The notes: generated by a model not told the origin, from the sequence alone. A stretch of 64,000 nucleotides of DNA from Treponema sp. (GCA_031256035.1 JAIRRJ010000095.1:1-64000), one strand, 5' to 3'. Positions 1-9,583 are shown, numbered from the stretch's first letter. Program-made: numbers and translations.

Positions 1-594
1 CCAGACAATCAATGGTCACCGTTATTGCGTGGCAGTCTGATTCATCGGTATATAAACAAATGGAACAAAAATTATTGGGTTAAATATGGTCAATGGTTAG
101 CAGCACCACGGGATCCAGCTATTTTTAGAGCCCCAGAAAAACTTGTGATTCGTCAAACAGGTGATTCGCTTATTGCTACATATGTCAAAAATGGCATTAT
201 TTGTCGTGATAATTTACATATTGTCATTAATAATTCAGATCTAAACCTATTTTATTTGCTTGCGGTGATAAACTCAAAGTTATTAGATTTTGTCTATGAG
301 ATAATGAACCCAGAAAAAGGTGAAGCATTAGCACAAGTCAAAAAATCTCATGTTGAACAACTTCCTATACCTACTCTTGACCTCTCTAAAAAAAACGATA
401 AAGCCAAACACGACAATCTTGTTTCGCTTGTGGACAAAATGCTGGAACTCAAGCAAAAAGAAGCCACAGAGCCGAACCAGCAGCAAAAAACAATGATTTC
501 CCGGCAGATTGATGGCGTGGACAAAGCGATTGATACGGCGGTGTATGAGTTGTATAATTTGACTGAGGATGAGATTAAGGTGGTGGAGGGGTGA
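1..594 (+). CDS. N6-adenine DNA methylase / type IIG restriction enzyme, C-terminal end (5' truncated by window)
   Basis: The frame is open to base 1, so this is the 3' end of a larger gene. The visible 197 residues look like the TaqI-type target-recognition domain of Eco57I-like restriction-methylation enzymes. The segment APRDPAIFRAPEKLVIRQTG, then NLHIVIN, YLLAVINSKLLDFVY and a VKKSHVEQLPIP turn are typical of that domain. It is followed by a charged helix (about residues 120-170) and the usual tail VYELYNLTEDEI. The catalytic NPPY motif would lie upstream, outside the window. A TTG at 25 is the first in-frame start-like codon, but the homology clearly begins before it. The role would be sequence-specific DNA modification, probably with cleavage in the same chain. 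The family call is fairly sure; intactness cannot be judged. Confidence 0.8.
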   Translation, partial: PDNQWSPLLRGSLIHRYINKWNKNYWVKYGQWLAAPRDPAIFRAPEKLVIRQTGDSLIATYVKNGIICRDNLHIVINNSDLNLFYLLAVINSKLLDFVYEIMNPEKGEALAQVKKSHVEQLPIPTLDLSKKNDKAKHDNLVSLVDKMLELKQKEATEPNQQQKTMISRQIDGVDKAIDTAVYELYNLTEDEIKVVEG

Positions 595-657
595 GAGGGA
601 ATGGGAATATATACCTCATCCCTTTCAAAACACCGCCTATTTTGGAGGATAAGGCTT

Positions 658-1002
658 ATGAACAGACGAATTAAGACATTATTGATTCTACCTGCCTTTT
701 TGTTTGTTATTAGCTGCGTTTCAACACCTCTTTTTGATCAAGCAGAATACGATAGGGCAATAATACTAAAAGTTGAAGTTTTATTGATCTTTGAAAATAT
801 GACAAAGGATTTTCATCTCTACCAAGGCGATGTACTAAAAATACGGAAAGATTTGTTGATCATGATGGAGTATGCAAAACGCAAACCTAACGCAGAATTT
901 ATTGCAATTAAGCAAGCTGGATTAGCTAAAATCGAGCTTGAAAGACTAACCTCAGGTTTAATTAAGATAATAGTTGATACAGCTTTCCGCCTACTTCTTT
1001 AG
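658..1002 (+). CDS. small lipoprotein, unknown function
   Basis: The chosen ATG at 658 has a GGAGG box about 10 nt upstream. An earlier in-frame ATG at 601 has no such signal. The 114-aa product opens with a basic n-region (NRRIK), a hydrophobic stretch and the lipobox VISC, so it should be lipid-anchored. The rest is helical and charged, with no cysteines after the lipobox and no motif I recognise. It ends in a hydrophobic stretch (IIVDTAFRLLL), which could pack against membrane or partners. It sits 63 nt after the methylase but probably has its own signal. Spirochaetes carry many such short lipoproteins. Function unknown. Confidence 0.7.
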   Translation: MNRRIKTLLILPAFLFVISCVSTPLFDQAEYDRAIILKVEVLLIFENMTKDFHLYQGDVLKIRKDLLIMMEYAKRKPNAEFIAIKQAGLAKIELERLTSGLIKIIVDTAFRLLL

Positions 1003-1086
1003 TAGCGTAATTATTCGAAATAGTTGAATTCTTGAATGATGTTGATGAATTGATGGTAGGCTCAAAAAATTCGGGAGGTAGCCAAA

Positions 1087-1224
1087 ATGAATCGTAAAGC
1101 ACCGCAGCCATTACAGACTTTACAAATTAACGGAAAAAATGTGACTGTTATTCAAAAAGGTCTCAATAAACCTGCTGTACAGATCATAAATAGACCAGCG
1201 CCACCTCCGAAAACCAAAGCGTAG
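1087..1224 (+). CDS. 45-aa peptide upstream of a radical SAM protein
   Basis: This short ORF starts at an ATG preceded by a good ribosome-binding site (GGGAGG, 1073-1078, spacing 8 nt) and stops at TAG 1222-1224. The product begins MNRKAPQPLQTLQINGKNVT and ends RPAPPPKTKA. It has no cysteine, no membrane segment and a proline-rich basic tail. I do not recognise the family. The downstream neighbour, 160 bp away, is a radical SAM protein, so a modified-peptide precursor is one possibility, but nothing in the peptide proves that. A second tiny ORF (1267-1368, 33 codons) lies between them and has no convincing ribosome-binding site. Confidence 0.5.
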   Translation: MNRKAPQPLQTLQINGKNVTVIQKGLNKPAVQIINRPAPPPKTKA

Positions 1225-1387
1225 AAACCCCAATGTTTTGGCTTAAATTGGAACACTTGATTTTTCATGATTTATATGGAAGTTCCCCCAATGCCTGATA
1301 CTCAATTCAAAGCAACACTGGAAATGATCATTGCCAGTGCAGAAGATATTGATTTGCTCATTGGGTAATAGATTTTTATACAAATCC

Positions 1388-2398
1388 ATGCTAAACAAAG
1401 CAATGCTAATCCCCGTCACCCTAACCCACGGCGGTATCATGGTGAACTATCAATGTACCGCCGCATGCAGGCATTGCCTTTATGCCTGTTCTCTTTCCCG
1501 CAGGCCGGGATACATAAGCGCAGAAACAATTCGCAATGTTTGCACCTTGCTCCGAAAAGCAGGTTGCGTTTCGGTGCATATTGGGGGCGGAGAGCCTTTT
1601 CTCAATTTTGAAGGGCTTTTGACGTCAGTTCGTGAATTGTTGTTGGGTGGAGTTAACGTTGATTATGTCGAGACAAATGCCTTCTGGGCGCATGAGGATT
1701 GTGCCATTGACAAGCTTCGTGCGCTGTTGAGTGCGGGGGTGAATACGCTCTGTATATCAATCGATCCCTTCCATGTAGAGTATGTGCCTTACGGTTATCC
1801 GCTGCGGCTGACGCAGCTTTGTGATAAAGCGGGGATGGGTTATTTTTTGTGGAGGCAGGAATTGCTTCCTTTATTTTCCGCGCTCTCGCCGGAACAAGTT
1901 CACGATTATGCGACATTGAAACAGCAAATCGGAGCGGACTATGTCTTGAAAACAGCACGGGCTTATGGTGTTCATTTTGGAGGACGGGCGATCAATATCG
2001 AGGAAGATTTCGCGGAGCGGAAAAGTCCGCATTTTGCAACGAAGTTACCCGCGCAGTCGCTAATTGACGGGAAGCTCTGCCGTAATCTGCTTTCAGGAAA
2101 TCATTTTCACGTGGACATGGAAGGTTATTACAGTCCTCCCGGTTGTACCGGATTGCGCCTGCCGTTAGCTGAAGTGGTCAATGGCATATCCGAAGGAGCT
2201 TACCCTGCTTTCGAAGCTCTGTATCACCGGGGGTTAGCAGGGCTTCTTGATCTGGCTCACGATACCGGTTTTGTTGAAGATGACGCTGGTTACACTTCAA
2301 AATGCGCTCTGTGTTTTCACGTTAGGCGACATCTTGCCGTGCAGGGTTTTGCCGAACTGGACCTGAATCATTATGAAGAAGCGCTTAAGTATTATTAG
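1388..2398 (+). CDS. radical SAM protein of unknown substrate
   Basis: The cysteine motif CTAACRHC (Cys23, Cys27, Cys30 from ATG 1388) is the CX3CX2C cluster-binding site of radical SAM enzymes. HIGGGEPFL follows as the SAM-contacting segment. Later cysteines (GKLCRNLL, PPGCTGLRL, CALCFHVRRH) may hold an auxiliary cluster. The open frame extends to 1331 and another in-frame ATG lies at 1439, so the start is uncertain. About residues 215-223 (HFATKLPAQ) are encoded by a copy of the dispersed repeat E1 described under findings. That segment falls between a PH and a ...DGKLCRNLLSGNHFHV region that reads as family core. Substrate unknown. The 45-aa peptide upstream is the only obvious neighbour. 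Confidence 0.75.
   Translation: MLNKAMLIPVTLTHGGIMVNYQCTAACRHCLYACSLSRRPGYISAETIRNVCTLLRKAGCVSVHIGGGEPFLNFEGLLTSVRELLLGGVNVDYVETNAFWAHEDCAIDKLRALLSAGVNTLCISIDPFHVEYVPYGYPLRLTQLCDKAGMGYFLWRQELLPLFSALSPEQVHDYATLKQQIGADYVLKTARAYGVHFGGRAINIEEDFAERKSPHFATKLPAQSLIDGKLCRNLLSGNHFHVDMEGYYSPPGCTGLRLPLAEVVNGISEGAYPAFEALYHRGLAGLLDLAHDTGFVEDDAGYTSKCALCFHVRRHLAVQGFAELDLNHYEEALKYY
2030..2056 (+). repeat. dispersed repeat E1, copy A (inside radical SAM gene)
   Basis: The core TGCAACGAAGTTACCCGCGC differs from the other E1 copies at one base. In this gene it is read as HFATKLPAQ. Other copies lie at 43037-43062, 45287-45312, 48654-48674, 48679-48700 and, inverted, 48829-48855. Confidence 0.75.
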
Positions 2399-2464
2399 CA
2401 GATATAGTTAAGGCAGGCAATAAGTAGGTTTTTGCCACGCCGGCCTAAAGCCTCGAAGAGAGGT

Positions 2465-2680
2465 TTGCGGCCTCGTCAAATTCGCTGTGCAATAAATGTT
2501 CTGAAAATTTGCTTAGTAATTCTTTTATCCAATGCGACCATTGGTTCAGCAAGTGTGTTATCAATTGCATCAAATCCGCTCACGGCAACGTCAATGCCGT
2601 TTTCGGTATACTTAAACGCATTTGAAAGCAGAGTATTCAAAATTTGTTTAATGCGCAGTTCGTCACCTAACAATTCCAAG
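2465..2680 (-). pseudogene. collapsed relic of a second hybrid histidine kinase
   Basis: Read on the minus strand, three non-adjacent parts of the intact kinase at 2733-5525 recur here in the same order. First is the ATP-binding N-box segment (LGDELRIKQILNTLLSNAFK, about 2598-2680). Next is a receiver fragment (VSGFDAIDN, about 2555-2597). Last is the extreme C-terminus (HLLHSEFDEAA in another frame, about 2465-2545). Hundreds of codons between them are gone. A 67-codon open frame still spans the stitched pieces but shifts frame relative to the parent. This indicates an old tandem duplicate that has decayed by internal deletions. It is unlikely to make a working protein. Confidence 0.7.
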
Positions 2681-2732
2681 GGATTGCATTTTGCGATAAG
2701 CGCGTTTTATTGATGTCAGCACTCCGAGGCTT

Positions 2733-5525
2733 CTATTTTCTTAGATAATCATCCGCAACAGCCACAGCCTCGTCAAATTCGCTGTGCAGTATATGTTCAG
2801 CTATTGTGTTTAACAGTTCTTTTGTATTGTGCGACCATGTTTTGTCCCTCAGTTCGGCAAGTATATTCTTCGCAGTTTTTTTCTCATACGCTGCGCACGC
2901 TTCCCGGATAGCCAGCAGTTTTTCATTCAGATATTTCCGGTCGTCTTCTGTGTCTTCCGCAGTTTCATCATCCACGGGCTTTATTTTTGTTATAACTTTT
3001 TGCAGCTCTTCCAGAAACTCCTGAGTTTTTGACGCGATAAGGCTGATGTTTTTTTCTCTGCCTTCATGTTCCAGAGTTTGCGCAACGGCGGAAAGACTCG
3101 CTTCGCCCACATTTGCAAGGGCGCTTTTCATCGCGTGAATGTTGATGATATACGTTTGCAGGTCAGAGTCAGTCCGGAAATTATTTTTATGCACAGTTTC
3201 AATGACGGTTAACGCTTTTTCAGCGTCACGCGCAAAAATTTCAGCTAATTGCGGGGCTACGGATTGATTTACTGTAGCGGCGATCTGCTTTTTATCCTGT
3301 TCGGTCCTTTCACGATGTGCGGTTTCAATCACTTCCACTGACTGTTTATCATGTATCAGTTTAATCAGAGAAATATTTAACTGGCGTATATCTATTGGCT
3401 TGGAAATAAATCCGTCAAATCCGCTCTTTAAGAAAACTTCAGCCTGTCCCGCCAACGCGTTAGCTGTAAGGGCGACAATAGGATGATTGTACCCCATGCC
3501 GCGGATTTGCTTTGTCGCCTCAATGCCATCCATTTTGGGCATCATGTGATCCATGAAAATAATGTCATATGCATTGCCATCTTTTATTTTATCAATTGCT
3601 TCAAATCCGCTCATGGCAGTGTCGATCTTTAACCCGTACGGAGTCATCAGCCCTTTGGCTACAAACAGGTTCGTTTCCACATCGTCCACAATTAAAACAT
3701 GACCATACGGCATGGGTTCGTATTTTATCTGTGCCTTTTTTTCCTGTATAATGTTGCTAAGTTTAAACTGTTGCAGGTTTTCCGCCAGCTCTTTGCCTAT
3801 CATGCCGCTTATACCAATGCCATCGGTCTTTTGAGGCAGACGCACAGTAACCGTTGTACCTTCACCCACTACGCTCTTTACGGCTATTTTTCCTTGCATT
3901 AATTCAACTAAGTTTCGCGTAATGGTCATGCCGAGACCGGTGCCTTCGGTGGAGCGGTTGGCTTCCAGATTAAACCGGGTATATTCATCGAATAGCTTGC
4001 GCACCTGTTCGGCAGTCATACCCCGTCCCGTATCACTTACCTGGAACACAAGCGTAACGAGAACCGCCCCGCCTCTTCCTATACATTCGGCGTTAACTGT
4101 CATTGTAACTTCGCCGCGATCGGTGTATTTAAATGCGTTTGAAAGTAAATTGTTTAAAATCTGTTTTATGCGAAGCTCATCTCCTACAAGTGTTGACGGT
4201 ATATTCTCGTCTACTTTCAGCTTAAACTCGACAGGGCTGCTTTCATAACGAACGATGTTTAATTGCACAATATCGTTTATGAGACTTGCCGTTTCATATT
4301 TTTCAGGAGTCAATTCAAGTTTACCCGCTTCAATTTTGGATAGATCCAGTATGTCGTTTATAATGCAGAGCAAAAGATCGCCGGAATTATAAATTTTGGC
4401 AAGCGCTATCCTTATGTCTGTGGAAAGGGTGTTGTTTTGAAGTTGAATTTCGGTAATGCCTAAAATAGCGTTCAATGGCGTTCGTATTTCATGGCTCATG
4501 GTAGCAAGGAAGTTGCTTTTCTGCTGAGTTCTTATATCTGATTTTCTTTTTGCCTTGGTGATATGATACAACATGACGCTTAACGCTGATGCGAGCGCGC
4601 TTGCCAGCACAACAAGGAACAGAGCCATTTGCCTCACGCTCCTGTAGTATTCTCTGACAGGAGTTACAACGCCAAGATACCATCCGTACTTGATTTGACG
4701 GAAAAAGACGACAGAATTTTCTCCGCTGAAGTTTTTTACCCTGCGTTCTGTGATGTTCCCGCCGTGTTCCAGTTCTTCCGCAACAACCGCAATATCGTGA
4801 TCCATGCTGCCGTATAACGGTACGCCGGGTTCATATATGTAGGGATGGGCAATAACGTCCAGTTGGTTGTTAAGCAATAACCCGTAACTGTTCGGCGTTA
4901 ATTTTAAATCAAGAGTAGGACTGATGATTCCCTCAATAATAACATCCAGACAGACTATGCCCAATGAACGGCGTTCATTATCGAATATCCGGCGGCTGAA
5001 GGTAATAACAGTTTTTCCGCTTAACATTTCCGTATATGGTTCTGTTGCCGCTATTCTGCCGTTAGCTGCAGTTGCTGCTGTATACCAAGGACGTTTTCGG
5101 ATTACAAAATCATCAGGCGGCGTCCAATTCCGGCCTGATATATATTTTCCGCCGAATTTTTCAAAAAAACCGTATGTGCCGTTAAAACCCGTCATGCGGT
5201 CTCTGTTGTTAAGCATAAAATTGGTAATGTCCTGCATATATACCGACAGCTTGTTCTCGTCATCGCCGCGTAGAATCATGGAACGGATCGTTTCAGAATA
5301 ACCTCCAAGAAATGTTTCCGGTTCCTGAAGACCTGCCAATATTTCGGCCTCTGTGGAAGACAAGGCGTTTTTTGCATCATTTTCCAGATGCTCGCGTTCA
5401 ATTCTGCTGACAAAGTAATAGCTCAAAAATCCCATCAACGCAAATGCAATTACAATAATTGCTACCTGCACATTTATAAGATTCAGGAGTTTTGATGTCT
5501 TTTCACCAGAACGCATTCGAAACAT
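2733..5525 (-). CDS. hybrid sensor histidine kinase (Cache sensor, HisKA, HATPase, receiver, HPt)
   Basis: This is a 930-aa membrane phosphorelay protein. A transmembrane helix (about 14-34) and a second near 300-320 enclose an extracytoplasmic Cache-like sensor. The HisKA box has ATMSHEIRTPLNAILG with the phosphoaccepting His near 345. The N-box DELRIKQILNNLLSNAFK (about 455), DTGRGM and GTGLGM form the ATPase. The receiver has LIVDD and IIFMDHMMPKMDG with the acceptor Asp near 660. The C-terminal HPt has INIHAMKSALANVG near 798. It lies 23 bp downstream of the receiver gene at 5549-5908 and is surely co-transcribed with it. Start ATG 5525 has AGG-rich sequence upstream. The ligand is not predictable; Cache domains usually bind small metabolites. 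Confidence 0.92.
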   Translation of the reverse strand: MFRMRSGEKTSKLLNLINVQVAIIVIAFALMGFLSYYFVSRIEREHLENDAKNALSSTEAEILAGLQEPETFLGGYSETIRSMILRGDDENKLSVYMQDITNFMLNNRDRMTGFNGTYGFFEKFGGKYISGRNWTPPDDFVIRKRPWYTAATAANGRIAATEPYTEMLSGKTVITFSRRIFDNERRSLGIVCLDVIIEGIISPTLDLKLTPNSYGLLLNNQLDVIAHPYIYEPGVPLYGSMDHDIAVVAEELEHGGNITERRVKNFSGENSVVFFRQIKYGWYLGVVTPVREYYRSVRQMALFLVVLASALASALSVMLYHITKAKRKSDIRTQQKSNFLATMSHEIRTPLNAILGITEIQLQNNTLSTDIRIALAKIYNSGDLLLCIINDILDLSKIEAGKLELTPEKYETASLINDIVQLNIVRYESSPVEFKLKVDENIPSTLVGDELRIKQILNNLLSNAFKYTDRGEVTMTVNAECIGRGGAVLVTLVFQVSDTGRGMTAEQVRKLFDEYTRFNLEANRSTEGTGLGMTITRNLVELMQGKIAVKSVVGEGTTVTVRLPQKTDGIGISGMIGKELAENLQQFKLSNIIQEKKAQIKYEPMPYGHVLIVDDVETNLFVAKGLMTPYGLKIDTAMSGFEAIDKIKDGNAYDIIFMDHMMPKMDGIEATKQIRGMGYNHPIVALTANALAGQAEVFLKSGFDGFISKPIDIRQLNISLIKLIHDKQSVEVIETAHRERTEQDKKQIAATVNQSVAPQLAEIFARDAEKALTVIETVHKNNFRTDSDLQTYIINIHAMKSALANVGEASLSAVAQTLEHEGREKNISLIASKTQEFLEELQKVITKIKPVDDETAEDTEDDRKYLNEKLLAIREACAAYEKKTAKNILAELRDKTWSHNTKELLNTIAEHILHSEFDEAVAVADDYLRK

Positions 5526-5548
5526 TCGTTTTCACCTATCCTTGAATG

Positions 5549-5908
5549 CTATTTAAGATTTTTCTGAATACTGTCAAGCAGCGTGGGCGGAGAAAATGGT
5601 TTTGTTACAATGCCTGCCGCGCCCAGCTTCGAGGCACGTTCTTCAACAGAAGCATTGTTGGTGCCTGTCAAAAAAATCACCGGAATGCCCGCCAATGCGC
5701 TGTTGGCTTTCAACCGCTCCAGAGCTTCGAACCCGTTCATTTCGGGCATCTCAATATCCAGTAAAATCAAATCCGGCTTCATCTTTTCCAGAAGTGAGAA
5801 CATTTTCGCTGCAGACGGCATGGTCATCACACTGTACTGATCTTCCAGCGCTTCTTCTGCCATTGTCAGGTTTGTGTCGCTATCATCAACTATAAAAATT
5901 GTGTTCAT
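5549..5908 (-). CDS. single-domain response regulator (CheY-like receiver)
   Basis: The 119-aa protein is a stand-alone receiver. It has acidic pair VDDSD at residues 8-9, phosphoacceptor in LILLDIEMPEMNG (Asp near 52), switch Thr in FLTGT and conserved Lys in VTKPF. There is no output domain, so it must act by protein contact or as a phosphate shuttle. It is the first gene of a two-gene operon with the hybrid kinase that follows at 5525. The likely path is kinase His, kinase receiver, HPt, then this receiver. GAGGACGCT lies before its start codon. Confidence 0.9.
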   Translation of the reverse strand: MNTIFIVDDSDTNLTMAEEALEDQYSVMTMPSAAKMFSLLEKMKPDLILLDIEMPEMNGFEALERLKANSALAGIPVIFLTGTNNASVEERASKLGAAGIVTKPFSPPTLLDSIQKNLK

Positions 5909-6085
5909 AGCGTCCTCACTTTCCGGTGAAATATGAATAATTTGATGAAATAATCAAGGTAGAATATTGAAAGTTGCCTTTATCATACAAATTCACCTAT
6001 ATTATTGTAGACTATTTTGATAATTGATTTTTGTCAAGTAAATAATTGATCCACAACGCTAATTAAGTAATAATTAACCTTAATT

Positions 6086-9000
6086 ATGGGGAAAAGCCGG
6101 TATGGCGCAACGCCCTGGGGTTTCTGGTTTATCGAAGTACTTGACAGTTACCAAATGGGAGCGCGTCTTGAACGGGGCAGAACATACGCCAATACCGGCA
6201 GAGTGCTTTCCCTGGAACTTGACGCGGGCAGGGTGCTTGCCAAAGTTGAAGGTAATTTCCGTCCCTTTTACAAAGTAACGATAAATTTTCCTCCTCTCAA
6301 AGAAGCGGAACAAGTCTACCGGATGATCGAAGGAGACACGCTCCTTCTTGCGCAGATTGCCGCCGGTGAGTTACCCGAAACTTTTTTAAAAAAACTTAAA
6401 GCCGAGAGGATTAACCTTATTCCCTCACGCTGGCAGGAGATGAAGAGATCATGCACCTGTCCCGATTACGGAGATCCATGCAAACACATGGCGGCGCTTT
6501 ATTATATTATCGCAAAGGAAATTGACGCTGATCCGCACACACTTTTCAGGCTGAGGGGCATGGATATTGAGGCGAGATTCGGAAAAACGGCAGTACACAA
6601 GATCATGCCGCCTTTTACCGTAACATTTGTGGAAGACGGAAAACCCGCTGAGACAAAACATGAGCCGTTTGAGTTTGAAGAAATTCCTCATTGCGGAGAA
6701 TTAATCACCGCCCTGCTTCCGCCTTCTCCGCCTTTTTGTGTAACAAATTTTGCCATGGCTATGGCGGAATTTTACCATCACTGCGCAGGTTATTCGTCAT
6801 GGGAACAGGCGGAGAAAAATGAAAAAAATGCGGCAAATACTGAACATGATTTTTCCCGCTCGGAGTGGACTATTATGTGCCGTAATCCTGGTCCTGGAGC
6901 AGAGCCGGTTCTGTTTGCGGATGATGTAAACGGCAATAAAAAAAGATACTCGCTTCTTAATGCCTTTGAACACTTTGTCGGTTTTTCATCCGAAGATGGA
7001 ACAGCATCTTATTCATTTCTTTTTTACCTGTTTAAATTTCTCAATCTGATTTGTTCTTCCTGCGCGTTTGTTCCCTATGTGTCAACCGGATACGACACAT
7101 TGAAGATTATCTGGCGGCCTTTTGAAACATTGCCGCCGGTTTCTGCAATGCTTAAGGCTCTTACACTCCGCGAATGCGGGATGCTCAGGGCTTTCCCGCC
7201 ATTCCGCATCAGCTTTACGGGAAAAAATGTGAATTCTTCGGGACGCCAGTTAGTTGACGCAAAGAGTACGGTTGACCTTCTTGTTTCCGCGTTTTTGAAT
7301 GAATGGGTTAGGCGAAAATTCCTGGTTTTTCGCGAAACAATCAGCAAGAAAACAGGCGGCGGGAAAGAATACTGCGAAACACTCGATCTGTTTTTTACAG
7401 GAATTACAATTGATATTTCTTCTCCGGCAAAACGTTCGCTGCCGGCAGCAATCGACAGGTGGCTTTCTGTGTTACAGATAAATTTTGCCACATATCGTTA
7501 CAGCCTGAACATAAAAGATTTGCACAAAAAAGACGAACCGGGTAACACTCTTGATTTTGCGCTTTCCATGGATGTTATTTCTGAAAATGAAGAAGGGATA
7601 AAGAAAACCCCGCTTTCAAAATGCAGAGATTTGGAAATACTCCGTGCGCCTGTGGCATTGTCAAACTATTTACCTGAGATTCGCGAACTTGTTTCTTCAC
7701 CATCATCGGCGCGCAGCCCGTCCGTGCCGCTTTCCGAAGCGCGTCTGGTTGCGTTTCTCGATTCCGCCGCTCCGCTGCTGAGCCGCCTTGGATTGAAAAT
7801 AAATCTTCCCAAAGCCCTTGCGCGTGAGCTGAAACCACGGCTTGTGGTTAAAGGAAAATCTGTGGGAGGGTCGCTGGTAAAATACCTTGATTTGAATACT
7901 TTGCAGGATTTTGAATGGCAGATAGCTGTCGGAGATGAGACATTGTCTCTTGATGAGTTCAGGGAACTGGTCAGGCAAAAACGCGACATGGTTCGTTTCA
8001 GGGATGGTTTTATTAAAATGGACCCGGAAGCCTTTGCCCGGCTTCTTAAACAGGCGAAGAATTCAACGCCGAACATAAATGATTTCTTGAAAGCGCATTT
8101 TACAGGCGACAGCATTCTTGCCTTTGATACCCGCGAAACAATTAACAATCTTTTCAGGGAACATGATTTTCCCGTTCCCGAATCTCTTGCCGGAGATTTG
8201 CGACCGTATCAAAAGCGGGGCTACAACTGGGTGTGTTCACTTTTGCTTTCCGGCTTTGGCTGTATACTGGCGGACGACATGGGGCTGGGAAAAACAATTC
8301 AGTCCATTGCCGTTTTACTGCGGCTGAAAAAAGAAGGGCTTCTGGGAGGAGGCTGCCTTGTCGTTGCACCGGCGGCGCTTTTGAACAACTGGGAAAAAGA
8401 ACTGAGCCGCTTTGCGCCATCGCTGGATGTGTCGCGGTATCACGGGTACAACCGCCGCCTTGACCGGAAGCGGGATGTTTTTCTCACTACCTACCAAACC
8501 GCGGTTCGTGATGCGGAGAAATTGAAAAAAGAAACTTTTTCCCTGCTGCTGGTGGATGAAGCTCATTTGATGAAAAATGCCGAAACCCGCGTATCGCGCA
8601 CGGTTAAGCAGCTCCGCTCCAAATACCGGCTGGCTCTTTCAGGAACTCCGGTAGAAAACCGCCTTGAAGATTTTCGTTCTCTTTTTGATTTTATTCTTCC
8701 CGGTTATCTGGGCAATCCCGCTGATTTCAAAGAGCAGTACCGCATCCCCATCGAAGTTATGCGAAACCGCGAAAAAGCGGAATCACTGCGGAAGATCACT
8801 TCTCCCTTTCTTCTGCGGCGGCTTAAAACCGATAAAAAGATTATAAAAGATTTGCCTGAAAAAATAGTCGCCAATGAATACGCAGTGCTGGAAAAAGAGC
8901 AGGCGGCGTTATACGAAAGTGTGGTTTCCGAATCAATACGAAAATCGGAAAAGACCGATGCAAAAGAACGCTCCGCCCTGATTCTCTCCATGCTCACCTC

Positions 9001-9583
9001 ACTTAAACAGATATGCGATCACCCCAGAGTTTTTGACAAGGAAAGCCCCGCCGTTTCACAACTCTCCGGTAAGACGCAATTACTCCTGACGTTACTCGAA
9101 GAGATTCTTGCCAACCGTGAAAAAACACTGATTTTCAGCCAGTATGTTGAAACCCTTGACTGCCTACAGCGGATAATCAAGGCGGAACTGGGAGAGGCGG
9201 CGCTCGTCTATCACGGCGGCCTTGGGCAGAACGCGCGTTCGGAAACCATCAACCGCTTTCAGAGCGATCCCGCGGCGCGGATACTGCTGGTGAGTTTAAG
9301 AGCCGGCGGACTGGGACTGAACCTGACTGCGGCAAGCCGCGTTATTCACTACGATCTGTGGTACAACCCCGCCGTGGAAAATCAGGCGACCGACCGCGCC
9401 TTTCGCATCGGCCAGAAACGCACGGTCTTTGTCCACCGCTTCATTACCAAAAACAGCTTTGAAGAAAAAATTGACGCAATGATCGCCAGCAAACGCGAAC
9501 TTGCTGAAATGACCGTCAACTCAGGTGAATCCTGGCTTGCTCGCATGAGCCATGATGAACTAAAGGCGCTTTTTGAAAGGTAA
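6086..9583 (+). CDS. SNF2-family DNA helicase/translocase with SWIM zinc finger
   Basis: This is a 1165-aa bacterial SNF2 protein. The N-terminus (YGATPWGFWFIEVL) and a SWIM finger CTCPDYGDPCKH near residues 122-133 are typical of the family. The ATPase core carries DDMGLGKTIQS (Walker A, about 730), LLLVDEAHLMKN (about 820), ALSGTPVENRLEDF (about 850), IFSQYVETL and the arginine-finger block TDRAFRIGQ (about 1108). Such proteins remodel protein-DNA complexes or help repair. Start ATG 6086 fits the family N-terminus. No Shine-Dalgarno box is visible, only an AT-rich stretch, so the mRNA leader may be very short. The last 12 codons are duplicated at 11962-11999. Confidence 0.93.
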   Translation: MGKSRYGATPWGFWFIEVLDSYQMGARLERGRTYANTGRVLSLELDAGRVLAKVEGNFRPFYKVTINFPPLKEAEQVYRMIEGDTLLLAQIAAGELPETFLKKLKAERINLIPSRWQEMKRSCTCPDYGDPCKHMAALYYIIAKEIDADPHTLFRLRGMDIEARFGKTAVHKIMPPFTVTFVEDGKPAETKHEPFEFEEIPHCGELITALLPPSPPFCVTNFAMAMAEFYHHCAGYSSWEQAEKNEKNAANTEHDFSRSEWTIMCRNPGPGAEPVLFADDVNGNKKRYSLLNAFEHFVGFSSEDGTASYSFLFYLFKFLNLICSSCAFVPYVSTGYDTLKIIWRPFETLPPVSAMLKALTLRECGMLRAFPPFRISFTGKNVNSSGRQLVDAKSTVDLLVSAFLNEWVRRKFLVFRETISKKTGGGKEYCETLDLFFTGITIDISSPAKRSLPAAIDRWLSVLQINFATYRYSLNIKDLHKKDEPGNTLDFALSMDVISENEEGIKKTPLSKCRDLEILRAPVALSNYLPEIRELVSSPSSARSPSVPLSEARLVAFLDSAAPLLSRLGLKINLPKALARELKPRLVVKGKSVGGSLVKYLDLNTLQDFEWQIAVGDETLSLDEFRELVRQKRDMVRFRDGFIKMDPEAFARLLKQAKNSTPNINDFLKAHFTGDSILAFDTRETINNLFREHDFPVPESLAGDLRPYQKRGYNWVCSLLLSGFGCILADDMGLGKTIQSIAVLLRLKKEGLLGGGCLVVAPAALLNNWEKELSRFAPSLDVSRYHGYNRRLDRKRDVFLTTYQTAVRDAEKLKKETFSLLLVDEAHLMKNAETRVSRTVKQLRSKYRLALSGTPVENRLEDFRSLFDFILPGYLGNPADFKEQYRIPIEVMRNREKAESLRKITSPFLLRRLKTDKKIIKDLPEKIVANEYAVLEKEQAALYESVVSESIRKSEKTDAKERSALILSMLTSLKQICDHPRVFDKESPAVSQLSGKTQLLLTLLEEILANREKTLIFSQYVETLDCLQRIIKAELGEAALVYHGGLGQNARSETINRFQSDPAARILLVSLRAGGLGLNLTAASRVIHYDLWYNPAVENQATDRAFRIGQKRTVFVHRFITKNSFEEKIDAMIASKRELAEMTVNSGESWLARMSHDELKALFER
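9546..9583 (+). repeat. direct repeat, helicase 3' end (left copy)
   Basis: These 38 bp encode the helicase C-terminus SHDELKALFER and its stop codon. They recur at 11962-11999 with three mismatches, all silent (one Leu codon, one Lys codon, TAA versus TGA). The two copies bracket the 2.4-kb block of foreign or decayed DNA. Confidence 0.8.

Noticed and set aside
1267-1368. 33-codon ORF between the peptide and the radical SAM gene
   Set aside because: No convincing ribosome-binding site and no recognisable pattern.
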